Below are positions 15,017-23,645 of a stretch of 24,752 nucleotides of DNA, in pieces. The notes beneath the pieces were generated by a model. That model made no database searches, was not told the DNA's origin, and saw nothing but the letters and a program-made list of their open reading frames with translations. Within the stretch, counting starts at the first letter, position 1; each line of letters begins with the position of its first letter. Made by a program: the position numbers and the translations under genes. This DNA is from Pseudomonadota bacterium (GTDB lineage: Bacteria; Pseudomonadota; Gammaproteobacteria; Burkholderiales; Burkholderiaceae): contig JAKORH010000359.1 of the NCBI GenBank assembly GCA_029777935.1, positions 1-24,752 on the forward strand, in the 5' to 3' direction.

Positions 15017-16414
15017 TCAGTCCCGTGGTTCGATGAAGAGCTTTCCCGGATTCAGGATGCCGAGCGGATCGAGCGCGTGCTTGATCGATCGCATCACCTC
15101 GACCGCGACCGCGCCATGCTCGGCAAGCAGGAATTCGCGCTTGCCCAGGCCGATGCCGTGTTCGCCGGTGCAGGTGCCGTCCATGGCGAGCGCGGTCTGC
15201 ACCACACGCTCGTTCAGCCGCAGCGCCGCCGCGATCTCATCGGCGTTGTCGCCGTCGACCAGCATCGGCAGGTGGAAATTGCCGTCGCCGACATGTCCGA
15301 CGATCATCGTCGGGAAGGGCGCGTGCGCGGACTCGCGGCGCGCGGCGTCGATGCATTCCGCGAGCCGCGAGATCGGCACGCACACGTCGGTGGCCCAGGC
15401 GCGCGCGCCGGGCCGCATCGCCATCGCCGCGTAGGCGGCCTTGTGCCGCGCCTCCCACAACCGCGCGCGCTCGGCCTCGTCGCTGGCCCAGCGGAACTCG
15501 GCGCCGCCGTGTTCGGCGCACACCGACCGCACCGCCTCGACCTGCTCGGCGACCGTGGCCGGCATGCCGCCGAACTCGATGAACAGCGTCGGCTGCAGCG
15601 GATCGTCGCGGCTGCTGTAGCGGTTGAGCGCGGCGATCTGCTGCTCGTCGAGGAACTCGATGCGCGACAGCGGGATTCCGAGCTGCATCACCGCGATCAC
15701 CGCCTGCACCGCGCCCGCCACGGCTGCGAACGGCACCACCGCGGCCGCGATCGATTCCGGCACGCCGTGCAGCCGCACGGTCAGCTCGGTGACGACGCCG
15801 AGCGTGCCCTCGGCGCCGACGAAGAGCCGCGTCAGGTCGTAGCCCGCCGCCGACTTGCGCGCGCGCGTTCCGGTGCGCAGCACCGCGCCCGAGGCGAGCA
15901 CGACCTGCAGCGCGAGCACGTTTTCGCGCATCGTGCCGTAGCGCACGGCGTTCGTGCCCGAGGCGCGTGTCGCCGCCATGCCGCCGAGCGTGGCGCTGGC
16001 GCCGGGATCGACCGCGAAGAAGAGGCCCGCGTGGCGCAGCTCGCGGTTCAGTTGCTCGCGCGTCACGCCCGGCTGCACCGTCGAATCGAGATCCTCGGCG
16101 TGGACCGCGAGCACGCGGTCCATCCGCGACAGGTCCAGGCACACTCCGCCGTGCACCGCCGCGATGTGCCCCTCGAGCGAGGTGCCGGCGCCGTACGGAA
16201 TCACCGGCACGCGGTGCGCGGAACACAGCTTCATCAGTGCGCTCACTTCGTCGGTCGAGTGCGCGTGTACGACGGCGTCGGGCGCGTGCGCGGGGTGATA
16301 CGACTCGTCGCGCCCGTGCTGCGCGCAGATCGCGGGCGCGGTGTCGACTCGCTCGCCGAAGATCGCACGCAGCGCGTCGACAAACGCGGCGTCCACCTTG
16401 CCGAACCGGTTCAC
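15017..16414 (-). CDS. FAD-linked 2-hydroxyacid dehydrogenase (GlcD / D-lactate dehydrogenase type)
   Basis: A 465-residue member of the VAO/FAD-linked oxidase family, related to glycolate oxidase GlcD and D-lactate dehydrogenase. These oxidise a 2-hydroxyacid to the 2-oxoacid and pass electrons to a quinone or cytochrome. The FAD domain shows VIPYGAGTSLEGHIAAVHGG, VQPGVTREQLN and DPGASATLGGMAATRASGTN; the C-terminal half shows HVGDGNFHLPM (metal/substrate histidines) and CTGEHGIGLGKREFL, then LDPLGILNPGKLF. The GTG start at 16414 overlaps the stop of the upstream oxidoreductase gene (GTGA), so the two are coupled. There is no iron-sulfur domain, so an electron-accepting partner must lie elsewhere. 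It would supply the 2-oxoacid used by the adjacent enzyme; the exact hydroxyacid is unknown. Confidence 0.9.
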   Translation of the reverse strand: MNRFGKVDAAFVDALRAIFGERVDTAPAICAQHGRDESYHPAHAPDAVVHAHSTDEVSALMKLCSAHRVPVIPYGAGTSLEGHIAAVHGGVCLDLSRMDRVLAVHAEDLDSTVQPGVTREQLNRELRHAGLFFAVDPGASATLGGMAATRASGTNAVRYGTMRENVLALQVVLASGAVLRTGTRARKSAAGYDLTRLFVGAEGTLGVVTELTVRLHGVPESIAAAVVPFAAVAGAVQAVIAVMQLGIPLSRIEFLDEQQIAALNRYSSRDDPLQPTLFIEFGGMPATVAEQVEAVRSVCAEHGGAEFRWASDEAERARLWEARHKAAYAAMAMRPGARAWATDVCVPISRLAECIDAARRESAHAPFPTMIVGHVGDGNFHLPMLVDGDNADEIAAALRLNERVVQTALAMDGTCTGEHGIGLGKREFLLAEHGAVAVEVMRSIKHALDPLGILNPGKLFIEPRD

Positions 16415-19400
16415 GCGGCGGCTCCCTCGTCTGCCGTGCCGCCGATGCGCGCAACGATTGCCTCGGCGCGTTTCAGCGCGGCGTCGACGTTGCGCTGCTT
16501 GACGATGCCATAGCCGCGCATCCGTTCCGGCAGCGCCGCGAACTCCAGCACCAGCGCAAGGTTCGCGGCCGTCAGTTGACCGAGCAGGCGGACCAGCGTG
16601 CGCTCGTAGTCGTGCGCGAGCTGCCGTTCCATCCGGCGCTCTTTCATGTAGCCGAAGGGGTCGAGCGCTCCGCCGCGCAGCCGTCGCAGCCCCGCCAGCA
16701 GCCGCATCGCGACGCCGAGCCACGGCCCGAACGTAATCTTGCGCGGCCGCCCGGTCGCCGGATCGATGCGCGCCAGCAGCGGCGGCGCGAGGTGGTAGTG
16801 CACGCGGTAGCCGGGCTCGAAGCGGCGCTCGAGTTCCGCCGCGAATTCGCCGTCGCTGTACAAGCGCGCGACCTCGTATTCGTCCTTGATCGCCAGCAGC
16901 CGGTAGAAGCCGGAAGCCACCGCGCGCTCGAGCGCGTCGCCGTCGATGCCCGCGCGCGCCGCCGCGTCGCGCGCCTGCTGCACCAGGTCGGCAAAGCGCG
17001 CGGCGTAACGCGCGTCGTGATAAGCGGTCAGGCGCCGCACGCGGTCGGCGATCAACGCATCAACGCGTTCGAACATGCCCGGCGGCGACGCGGGGCCGCT
17101 CGCCTGCGCGGCCCACCGCGGATCGAGCCACGCGCGCCGGCCGATCATGAACGCGCGGCGGTTCAGCTCGACGGCTTCGCCATTCAGCTCGATCGCGCGC
17201 TCGAGCGCGGCGAGCGACACCGGGACCAGGCCGCTCTGGTACGCCGCGCCGAGCAGCAGCATGTTGGCGTGGATCGCGTCGCCGAGCAGCTGCTCCGCCA
17301 GCGTCGTCGCCGGCAGGGCCGTGATGGCATCGTCGCCGGCGACTTCTGCGAGCCGTCGGCGCAACGCGTCGGCATCGAACGCGGCGTCGGGCTGCAGCCG
17401 CTGGTTCAGCGTCGGCACCGCGTCGGCGTTCAGCACGACCTGCGTGCGGCCCTTGTCGATCAGCGCCAGCGCCGGCGCTTCGGCCGCGACGACCAGATCG
17501 GCGGCGATCACCAGTGTGGCGCGCCTCTCGGCGATGCGGCTGCCGCACGGCGTCGTCGCGTCGGCGCTGATCCGCACATGGCTCGCCACCGCGCCGCCCT
17601 TGCGCGCGATGCCGGTGTTGTCGAGCACCGTGCAACCGCGGCCGTCGAGGTGCGCCGCCATGCCGAGGATCGCGCCGACGGTGATCACGCCGCTGCCGCC
17701 GATGCCGTGCACGACGATTTCGGCCGCTGCAGGCGTTCGAGCGCCCGCAGGCGGCAATTCGTCCGCAGGCAACGCTGCCGGCGCCACGCGGCGCGGGCGC
17801 GCGTTCTCGAGGCTGACGAAGCTCGGGCACAGCCCATCGAGGCACGACAGATCGACGTTGCAGCTCGACGCGTTGATGCGGCGCTTGCGTCCCAGCGGCG
17901 TGTCGACCGGCAGCAGCGCGGCGCACTGCGACTGCTCGACGCAGTCGCCGCAGCCTTCGCATACGCGCTCGTTGATGTACGGCCGCGCGGCCGGCTGCGG
18001 CCACTCGCCGCGCCTGCGCCGGCGGCGCTTCTCGATCGCGCATGGCTGGTCGAACACCAGCGCCGTGACTCCCGGCAGCGCGGCGAGCTCGCGTTCGACC
18101 GTCGTCAGCGCGTCGCGTCCGTGCAGCGCCACGCCCGGCGGCAACGCGCCTTCCAGGTGCGACGGATCCTCGCTCACGACCGCGACGCGCTGCACGCCTT
18201 CGTCGAGCAGTTGCCGCGCGATCTGCGGCACCGACAGCGCGCCTTCGGCGGGCTGCCCGCCGGTCATCGCGACGGCGCCGTTGTAAAGGATGCGGAACGT
18301 CATGCGCGCGCCGGCGGCGACCGCGGCACGCACCGCCAGCGATCCCGAATGGCCGTAGGTGCCGTCGCCGAGGTTCTGGAACACGTGCGCGCGCTGCACG
18401 AACGGCGCAGCGCCGATCCAGTTGCAGCCTTCGCCGCCCATCTGCACCAGGAACATCGTCTGCGCATCGGGCATGCCGAGCCGCAGCGAATGGCAACCGA
18501 TGCCGGCCATCGCGAGCGCGCCGTCGGGAACGCGGGTCGAGCGCGCGTGCGGGCAGCCGGCGCAGAAATGCGGCGCGCGCACGATGTCGGCCGCGGCGGC
18601 ACGCGGCGCCGCGGGCGCGCGAAATTCGCTCAGCCGTTGCCGCCATGCGGCGGGCAGGTCGCGCTTCAGCAGCCGCAGCGCGAGCGCGTGCGCGACGCGC
18701 GCCGGACTCAGCACGCCCATCTCGGGCAGCAGCGGTGCACCGGTCTCGTCGCGCTTGCCGACGATCACGGGCCGCTGCGGCGCGGGCCAGTGATACGCGA
18801 GGTCCTTAAGCTGCGGCTCGACGACGGAGCGCCGCTCCTCGACGACGAGGAGTTCCTCAACGCCGCAGGCGAAGTCGCGCAGCGCCTGCGGCTCCAGCGG
18901 CCACACCATGCCGACCTGGAACACCGCGAGCCCGAGTGCGTCGGCCGCGGCGGCATCGATGCCGAGCAGGTCCAGCGCGCCGCGCACATCGGCGAGCGCC
19001 TTGCCCGCCGTGACGATGCCGACGCGCGGGCGCGCCGCGCCGAACACCCTGCGGTCGATCCGGTTCGCGCGGACGAACGCCTGCGCCGCCGGCAGGCGCT
19101 CGTTCAGCAGGCGCGCGTCGGCGTCCCAACGGCTGTCCGGCCAGCGGATGCCGAGCGGACGCGCCGACGCGTCCGGATACTCGAAGCGCGGCCAGTCGCG
19201 GCGTACGTCCACGGTCGCGGTACTTTCGACCACGTCGGCCACGGTCTTCAGACCGACCCACGTGCCCGCGCGGCGCGACAGCGCCCAGCCGGCCAGCCCG
19301 AACTCGACGATCTCGGCCACGCTCGATGGCGCCAGCGTCGGGATCAGCGCCGCGATGAACGCGTGCTCGCACTGGTTCGGGATCGTCGAGGACGCGGCGC

Positions 19401-19863
19401 CGGGATCGTCGCCGGACACCGCCAGCACGCCGCCGAGTCGCGCGCTGCCGGCGGCGTTGGCGTGCTTCAGCGCGTCGCCGGCGCGATCGACCCCCGGGTT
19501 CTTCGCGTACCACAGGCCGAACACGCCATCGAACTTCGCGCCTCCGATCAATTCGACCTGCTGGCTGCCCTGGACCATCGTCGCCGCGAGTTCTTCGTTC
19601 AGGCCCGGCTCGAAGCGGATCTGCTGCTCGGCGAGCAGCGCCGCCGCCTGCCACAGCGCGAAATCGACGCCGCCCAACGGCGAGCCGCGATAGCCCGACA
19701 CGAAGCCTGCGGTGTTCAGGCCCGCAGCGGCATCGCGGCGGCGCTGCTCGATCAGCAGCCGCACCAGCGCCTGCACGCCGGACAGAAGGATGCGTCCGTC
19801 TTCGAGGCGGTAGCGGTCGTCGAGCGCGACCGCGCGCAGCCCTACATCAGCCGCGGCAGCCAC
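16411..19863 (-). CDS. Indolepyruvate ferredoxin oxidoreductase family protein (fused subunits)
   Basis: A 1150-residue fused 2-oxoacid:ferredoxin oxidoreductase of the indolepyruvate type, which converts an aryl-pyruvate with CoA and ferredoxin to an aryl-acetyl-CoA, CO2 and reduced ferredoxin. Domains in order: an alpha-like part beginning YRLEDGRILLSGVQALVRL with FVSGYRGSPLGGVD; the TPP-binding part with GDGTYGHSGSLAVRAA at about 495-510; a cysteine cluster CEGCGDC (about 634) and CNVDLSCLDGLCPSF; a gamma-like part HGIGGSGVITVGAILGMAA with GIARKGGAV (about 715-760); and a long C-terminal region. The frame is open well upstream into dctM, but no family sequence lies there. The GTG at 19863, 22 bases inside the dctM end, is the only usable start near the conserved N-terminus. 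The length matches proteobacterial family members. Substrate range is untested; branched or hydroxyaryl pyruvates are possible. Confidence 0.9.
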   Translation of the reverse strand: MAAAADVGLRAVALDDRYRLEDGRILLSGVQALVRLLIEQRRRDAAAGLNTAGFVSGYRGSPLGGVDFALWQAAALLAEQQIRFEPGLNEELAATMVQGSQQVELIGGAKFDGVFGLWYAKNPGVDRAGDALKHANAAGSARLGGVLAVSGDDPGAASSTIPNQCEHAFIAALIPTLAPSSVAEIVEFGLAGWALSRRAGTWVGLKTVADVVESTATVDVRRDWPRFEYPDASARPLGIRWPDSRWDADARLLNERLPAAQAFVRANRIDRRVFGAARPRVGIVTAGKALADVRGALDLLGIDAAAADALGLAVFQVGMVWPLEPQALRDFACGVEELLVVEERRSVVEPQLKDLAYHWPAPQRPVIVGKRDETGAPLLPEMGVLSPARVAHALALRLLKRDLPAAWRQRLSEFRAPAAPRAAAADIVRAPHFCAGCPHARSTRVPDGALAMAGIGCHSLRLGMPDAQTMFLVQMGGEGCNWIGAAPFVQRAHVFQNLGDGTYGHSGSLAVRAAVAAGARMTFRILYNGAVAMTGGQPAEGALSVPQIARQLLDEGVQRVAVVSEDPSHLEGALPPGVALHGRDALTTVERELAALPGVTALVFDQPCAIEKRRRRRRGEWPQPAARPYINERVCEGCGDCVEQSQCAALLPVDTPLGRKRRINASSCNVDLSCLDGLCPSFVSLENARPRRVAPAALPADELPPAGARTPAAAEIVVHGIGGSGVITVGAILGMAAHLDGRGCTVLDNTGIARKGGAVASHVRISADATTPCGSRIAERRATLVIAADLVVAAEAPALALIDKGRTQVVLNADAVPTLNQRLQPDAAFDADALRRRLAEVAGDDAITALPATTLAEQLLGDAIHANMLLLGAAYQSGLVPVSLAALERAIELNGEAVELNRRAFMIGRRAWLDPRWAAQASGPASPPGMFERVDALIADRVRRLTAYHDARYAARFADLVQQARDAAARAGIDGDALERAVASGFYRLLAIKDEYEVARLYSDGEFAAELERRFEPGYRVHYHLAPPLLARIDPATGRPRKITFGPWLGVAMRLLAGLRRLRGGALDPFGYMKERRMERQLAHDYERTLVRLLGQLTAANLALVLEFAALPERMRGYGIVKQRNVDAALKRAEAIVARIGGTADEGAAA

Positions 19864-21152
19864 AATGCGATCTGCGGGAAGAACACGATCAGCACCACGA
19901 GCCCGATCGTGCACAGGATGTACGGGAGCGCCGCGCGCGCGACCGTGCCGAGCGTGGTGCCCTTGGGCGCCACGCCGAGCATCACGAACAGCAGCAGACC
20001 GAACGGCGGCGTGGTGAAGCCGATCTCGTACGAGAGCAGCAGGATCAGGCCGAACCACACCGGGTCGAAGCCGAGCGACTTGGCGATCGGGATGAAGATC
20101 GGCAGCGTGATCAGCATCATCGACAACTGGTCCATGAACATGCCGAGCACGAGGATCACGCCGACCATTACCGCCAGCATCGCGTACGGCGTCCAGTTGA
20201 ACGAGATCAGCCACTGGATCATGCCGCTGGACGCGCCGGAGAACGCCAGCACCTGCGCGAACGTGGTCGAGGCGGCGATGATCAGGAACGTCATGCCGGT
20301 GACCTTCATCGCGTCGTCGAGCGACTTCCATACCACGGCCCACGAGAAGCGCCCGTAGGCGAGCAGCAGCCCCATCACGCCCAGGCAGCCGAGCGCGGCG
20401 GACTCCGTCGGCGATGCGATGCCGAGGATGATCGTGCCGACGACGAGAAACACGATCACGCCCATCGGCACCACGTTGGCGGCGATCGCGGCGATCTTCT
20501 CGCGCAGGCTGGCGCGCGGCGCGTCGTACTGGGGTGCGGCGTCGACGTCGAGCGCTGCCTGCACGGAGATCAACGCGAGGTACATCGCGGTAAGAAGCAG
20601 GCCCGGCATGAAGCCGGCGACGAGCAGCGCGCCGACGTCGATCTGCGCCAGCGAACCGAGTAGCACCGCGAGCGACGACGGCGGAATGATCACCGCCAGC
20701 CCGCCCGCGCCGAGCACCGGCCCGAAGCTCATGTGCGGCTTGTAGCCGCGGCGGAGCATCTCGGGCACCATCGCCGAGCCCATCATTCCGGTGTTGGCGA
20801 GGCTCGACCCCGACAGCGCCGCGAATACGGCGCCGGCCAGCACGACCAGGTACGACAGCCGCGCGCGCAGGTTGCCGATGCACAGGTCGATGGCCTTGAA
20901 CACGCCGTCGCCGAGCCCGGAACGGAAGAACAGGCTGCCCATGATCAGGAACAACGGCATCGGCGTCAGCGCGTAGATCGAAACCGCGTCGCCGAAGTTC
21001 GTGACCATCTGCGCCACGCCGACCGCGCCGCCCATGAACGCGTACAGGCACACGATGTTGGTGGCGAAGAAGGCGAACGCCACCGGCACGCCCACACCCA
21101 TCAGCGCCAGGATCAGTCCGATCATCAGCGCCAGCGCGGCGAGCCAGTCCAT
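19842..21152 (-). CDS. dctM: TRAP transporter large permease subunit (DctM)
   Basis: A 436-residue, highly hydrophobic membrane protein of the TRAP DctM family, the large subunit that couples sodium entry to solute uptake. Signature stretches include FAGASSG-like FSGASSGMIQW, ALSGSSLANTGMMG, GLAVIIPPSSLAVLLGSLA, ASPTESAALGCLGV and YEIGFTTPPFGLLLFV. At least ten membrane segments can be counted by eye. ATG 21152 lies 4 bases after the dctQ stop and begins with the expected MDWLAALALM. The gene end overlaps the start of the oxidoreductase by 22 bases, tying transport and catabolism into one transcript. Confidence 0.93.
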   Translation of the reverse strand: MDWLAALALMIGLILALMGVGVPVAFAFFATNIVCLYAFMGGAVGVAQMVTNFGDAVSIYALTPMPLFLIMGSLFFRSGLGDGVFKAIDLCIGNLRARLSYLVVLAGAVFAALSGSSLANTGMMGSAMVPEMLRRGYKPHMSFGPVLGAGGLAVIIPPSSLAVLLGSLAQIDVGALLVAGFMPGLLLTAMYLALISVQAALDVDAAPQYDAPRASLREKIAAIAANVVPMGVIVFLVVGTIILGIASPTESAALGCLGVMGLLLAYGRFSWAVVWKSLDDAMKVTGMTFLIIAASTTFAQVLAFSGASSGMIQWLISFNWTPYAMLAVMVGVILVLGMFMDQLSMMLITLPIFIPIAKSLGFDPVWFGLILLLSYEIGFTTPPFGLLLFVMLGVAPKGTTLGTVARAALPYILCTIGLVVLIVFFPQIALWLPRLM

Positions 21153-21156
21153 CGCG

Positions 21157-21708
21157 TCAGAACCCTTCCATGTCGCGCACGTCGAGCGCGTAGATCGAAT
21201 CGTGGCCGAGCAGGTAACGCAGGAACTCCAGCGCCGACAGCCACAGGCCGACGACCATCGGGGCATAGATCAGCCAGCGCGGCATGTCGAACGTGCGTAC
21301 GTCGTAGGCGCCGCTGCGGACGCTGTCGATCACGCCCTGCAGCGCGACCCAGCCCAGATACAGGCAGATCGCGAGGCACAGTGCGTAGACGCCGGTTTCG
21401 ATCGCGCGCCGCAGCCGCGGCGGCAGGGCCGTGCGGATGAAATCGGCGCAGACGTGTCCCTTGCTGCGCACCAGTGCCGGCATCGGCAGGAACGTGATGT
21501 ATATGAGCAGGTACTCGGTCAGCGACACGCCCCAGACGAGGGGCTTGGCGAAGTTGCGCGCCGCCACGTCGGCGGCGACCAGCAGCACGATCAGCGCCAG
21601 GAGAAGCTTGGTGACAAACGCCAGCGCGTGCGCGGTCGCGCCGCTGGCGGCGAACAGCGGCGCCAGCATCTCGCGCGGGCGCGCCTCAGGCCCGGCCGGC
21701 GGCGGCAT
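21157..21708 (-). CDS. dctQ: TRAP transporter small permease subunit (DctQ)
   Basis: A 183-residue DctQ-type subunit with four hydrophobic segments (ALAFVTKLLLALIVLLVAAD; LTEYLLIYITFLPMPAL; TGVYALCLAICLYLGWVAL; LIYAPMVVGLWLSALEFL). The family features VAARNFAKPLVWGVSLTEY and a charged loop with SKGHVCADF between helices two and three are visible. I give the ATG at 21708, 21 bases after the dctP stop; an internal ATG at 21669 would remove 13 proline-rich residues and is also possible. It forms the membrane complex with dctM. Confidence 0.9.
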   Translation of the reverse strand: MPPPAGPEARPREMLAPLFAASGATAHALAFVTKLLLALIVLLVAADVAARNFAKPLVWGVSLTEYLLIYITFLPMPALVRSKGHVCADFIRTALPPRLRRAIETGVYALCLAICLYLGWVALQGVIDSVRSGAYDVRTFDMPRWLIYAPMVVGLWLSALEFLRYLLGHDSIYALDVRDMEGF

Positions 21709-21729
21709 TCCGGACGACCCGGTCTCGCG

Positions 21730-22722
21730 TCAGTTGCCGAACTTCTCGCGCAGCGCCGCGATGTGGGTCGGGTCGCGTTTGCTCATCCGCTCCCAGCTCG
21801 CGCGCGATGCCTTCTCGAGGAACGCGGTGCGCGCCGCGCCGGTGAGTTCGATCACCTTCATGCCGCCGGCAATCATCTGCCCGCCTTCTTCCTCCGTGCT
21901 CTTGAGGTTGGCCTCGTAGCTTTCGCGCTCGTACTCGACCGCGACGTCGGAAAGGACGCGTCGCGCGGCTTCCGGCAGGCTGTCCCACTTGGCCTTGTTC
22001 ATGCTGATCAGCACGTCGGTCTGGAAGAAGCCCGGGTCGATGCGGTAGCGGGTGAACTTCTGCCAGCCGAAGCCCTGGTAGCCGAGCACCGTGTACGCAT
22101 TGGCGTTCACCAGCCCGCGCTCCAGCGACGTGTACACCTCGCCCGGCCCTTGCACGACAACACCCGCGCCGAGGCTGTCGAGGAAGTCGCGATACAGCGC
22201 GGCGCTGCGGATCTTCAGCTTCGAGAAGTCGATGCCGCCGTCGGCGGTGCGCTTCGGCTCCTCGGTCGTGAATATGTGGAAACCGGCACCGCCGTCGACA
22301 TGGGCCAGCACGTGCGCGTTGGCCTTCTTCGCGAAGATCTCGTTGATCAGCGCGAAGCCGCCGTTGGCGCGCAGTTCCCACGGCTTCTTCGTCGTCGCGG
22401 CAAATACCTCGCCCTCGGGCACCAGGTTCAGGTACGGTCCGGCCGGACAGTCGATCATGTCGATCAGCCCGTTCTTCTGCGCCTCGCCGAGTTGCGTCAT
22501 CGGCATGACCTCGGGTCCGCCGCGCACCTTGATCTGGATGACCCCTTTGCCGCGCTGGTTCACCTTGTCGACGAAGCGCAGGAAGCTCTTCGCGTAGCTG
22601 ACCTGCGTCGGCGTGAAATGCACGGCATTGAGGACGACTTCCTGCGCGGCGGCGTCGGACGCCGTTGCGGCAACGGCGAGTGCGGCGCAGGCGGCGACCA
22701 GGGCGCGGCGTGATATCGGCAT
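21730..22722 (-). CDS. dctP: TRAP transporter solute-binding protein (DctP)
   Basis: A 330-residue periplasmic binding protein of the TRAP DctP family and the first gene of the operon. ATG 22722 has an AGAGAGA ribosome site. The signal peptide is SRRALVAACAALAVAATASDA, with cleavage expected near AAAQE; the paired arginines could suit Tat, but the context is short. The mature part begins VVLNAVHFTPTQVSYAKSFL and shows the family's ligand-site region around KIRSAALYRDFLDSLGAGVV, with the conserved Arg (in KLKIRS) that normally contacts a carboxylate. PGEVYTSLERGLVNAN and MNKAKWDSLPEAARRVL follow. The ligand is therefore most likely an organic acid. Linkage to hydroxyacid and oxoacid enzymes supports a 2-hydroxy- or 2-oxo-acid. 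Confidence 0.92.
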   Translation of the reverse strand: MPISRRALVAACAALAVAATASDAAAQEVVLNAVHFTPTQVSYAKSFLRFVDKVNQRGKGVIQIKVRGGPEVMPMTQLGEAQKNGLIDMIDCPAGPYLNLVPEGEVFAATTKKPWELRANGGFALINEIFAKKANAHVLAHVDGGAGFHIFTTEEPKRTADGGIDFSKLKIRSAALYRDFLDSLGAGVVVQGPGEVYTSLERGLVNANAYTVLGYQGFGWQKFTRYRIDPGFFQTDVLISMNKAKWDSLPEAARRVLSDVAVEYERESYEANLKSTEEEGGQMIAGGMKVIELTGAARTAFLEKASRASWERMSKRDPTHIAALREKFGN

Positions 22723-22795
22723 CGATTGTCTCTCTTGTCGGTGAGGAGTCTGCACGGGGCATGCGGCGCGCTCTGCGGCGTCCGCTCCGCAAAAA

Positions 22796-22824
22796 AGTGT
22801 AAGCGTCGCGCAGTGAGGCAACAA
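22796..22824 (-). promoter_or_regulatory. Candidate sigma70-type promoter for dctP
   Basis: On the minus strand, TTGTTG (22824-22819) and TACACT (22801-22796) are separated by 17 bases, placing transcription start about 65-70 bases before the dctP ATG. The -35 match is weak (TTG only), the -10 is moderate. It lies in the only A/T-richer patch of the divergent region. Confidence 0.35.
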
Positions 22825-22847
22825 GAAGAATGCACCGATGCAGGCCT

Positions 22848-22866
22848 GCGCCGTCGGCGACGGCGC
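22848..22866. promoter_or_regulatory. Perfect 8-bp dyad in the dctP/GST divergent region
   Basis: GCGCCGTC (22848-22855) and GACGGCGC (22859-22866) form an exact inverted repeat with a 3-base centre. It sits just upstream of the candidate dctP -35 and about 95 bases before the GST start, a position suited to a shared operator. GC-rich dyads arise by chance in such DNA, so support is moderate. Confidence 0.35.
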
Positions 22867-22959
22867 GAAATTGAGATCAAACATTGTCGATCCGCTGCGG
22901 CGGGAGTAGCCTCGACGCCCCGCGCGGCAGAACAGGCGCTACAGCACAAGGAGGCGGCG

Positions 22960-23637
22960 ATGAAGCTCTACTACCACCCGGTGTCGACCACGAGCCGCCC
23001 GATCTGGCTCTTCGCCACAGAGTCCGGCATCGCGCTCGACTACCAGGTCGTCGATCTGTTCACGGGCGAGCAGTACCGGCCCGAGTACGCGAAGATCAAT
23101 CCGTGCTGCCAGGTGCCGGTGCTCGACGACGGCGATTTCCGGTTGACGGAGAGTTCGGCCATCCTGAAGTACCTCGCGGACAAGACGGGATCGCCGGCAT
23201 ACCCGAAGGATCTGCGCCAGCGCGCGCGCGTCAACGAGCGCATGGATTGGTTCAACACGGCCTTCTATCGCGAGTTCGCGTACGGCTTTGTGTATCCGCA
23301 GATCTTTCCGTTCATGCGCCGGCCCGATGACAAGGTGCAGGCGGGAACGATCGCCTGGGGGCGGGAGAAGGCGCTGTTCTGGCTCAAGGTGCTCGACGGC
23401 GATCTGATCGGCCCGCACAACCGCTACGTCTGCGGCAATGACATGACGCTGGCCGATTACCTCGGCGCGACGATGGCGGTCGGCGGCGAGGCGATCGGGC
23501 TTGATTTCGCCGCCTATCCGAACATCACGCGCTGGCTCGGCAACATGAAGGCGCTCGCGAACTGGGCCCGGGTCAACGAGGTGTACTACAAGTACGTGGT
23601 CGAACCGAACAAGGGCAAGGATTTCCTGCGCTTGTGA
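22960..23637 (+). CDS. Glutathione S-transferase family protein
   Basis: A 225-residue glutathione S-transferase. ATG 22960 has AAGGAGG five bases upstream, which settles the start. The thioredoxin-like N-terminal domain (about 1-80) reads KLYYHPVSTTSRPIWLFATE, with the Ser/Thr cluster expected at the glutathione thiol, then NPCCQVPVLDDGDF (cis-Pro loop) and LTESSAILKYLADK (gamma-glutamyl site). The helical C-terminal domain follows, with the NDMTLADYLGATM N-capping/hydrophobic-staple motif. It resembles theta-type enzymes. Its stop overlaps a GTG and lies 8 bases before an ATG of the VOC gene, so the two form an operon. The co-substrate is unknown; cleavage of an electrophile generated during aromatic or halogenated compound breakdown is one possibility. 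Confidence 0.92.
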   Translation: MKLYYHPVSTTSRPIWLFATESGIALDYQVVDLFTGEQYRPEYAKINPCCQVPVLDDGDFRLTESSAILKYLADKTGSPAYPKDLRQRARVNERMDWFNTAFYREFAYGFVYPQIFPFMRRPDDKVQAGTIAWGREKALFWLKVLDGDLIGPHNRYVCGNDMTLADYLGATMAVGGEAIGLDFAAYPNITRWLGNMKALANWARVNEVYYKYVVEPNKGKDFLRL

Positions 23638-23645
23638 GTCCGCCG

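Noticed and set aside
15967..20358. A 1463-residue open frame on the + strand antisense to the oxidoreductase and dehydrogenase genes
   Set aside because: It is extremely rich in Arg, Ala and His and has no recognisable domain. It mirrors the codon bias of the convincing minus-strand genes, as expected of a GC-rich shadow frame.
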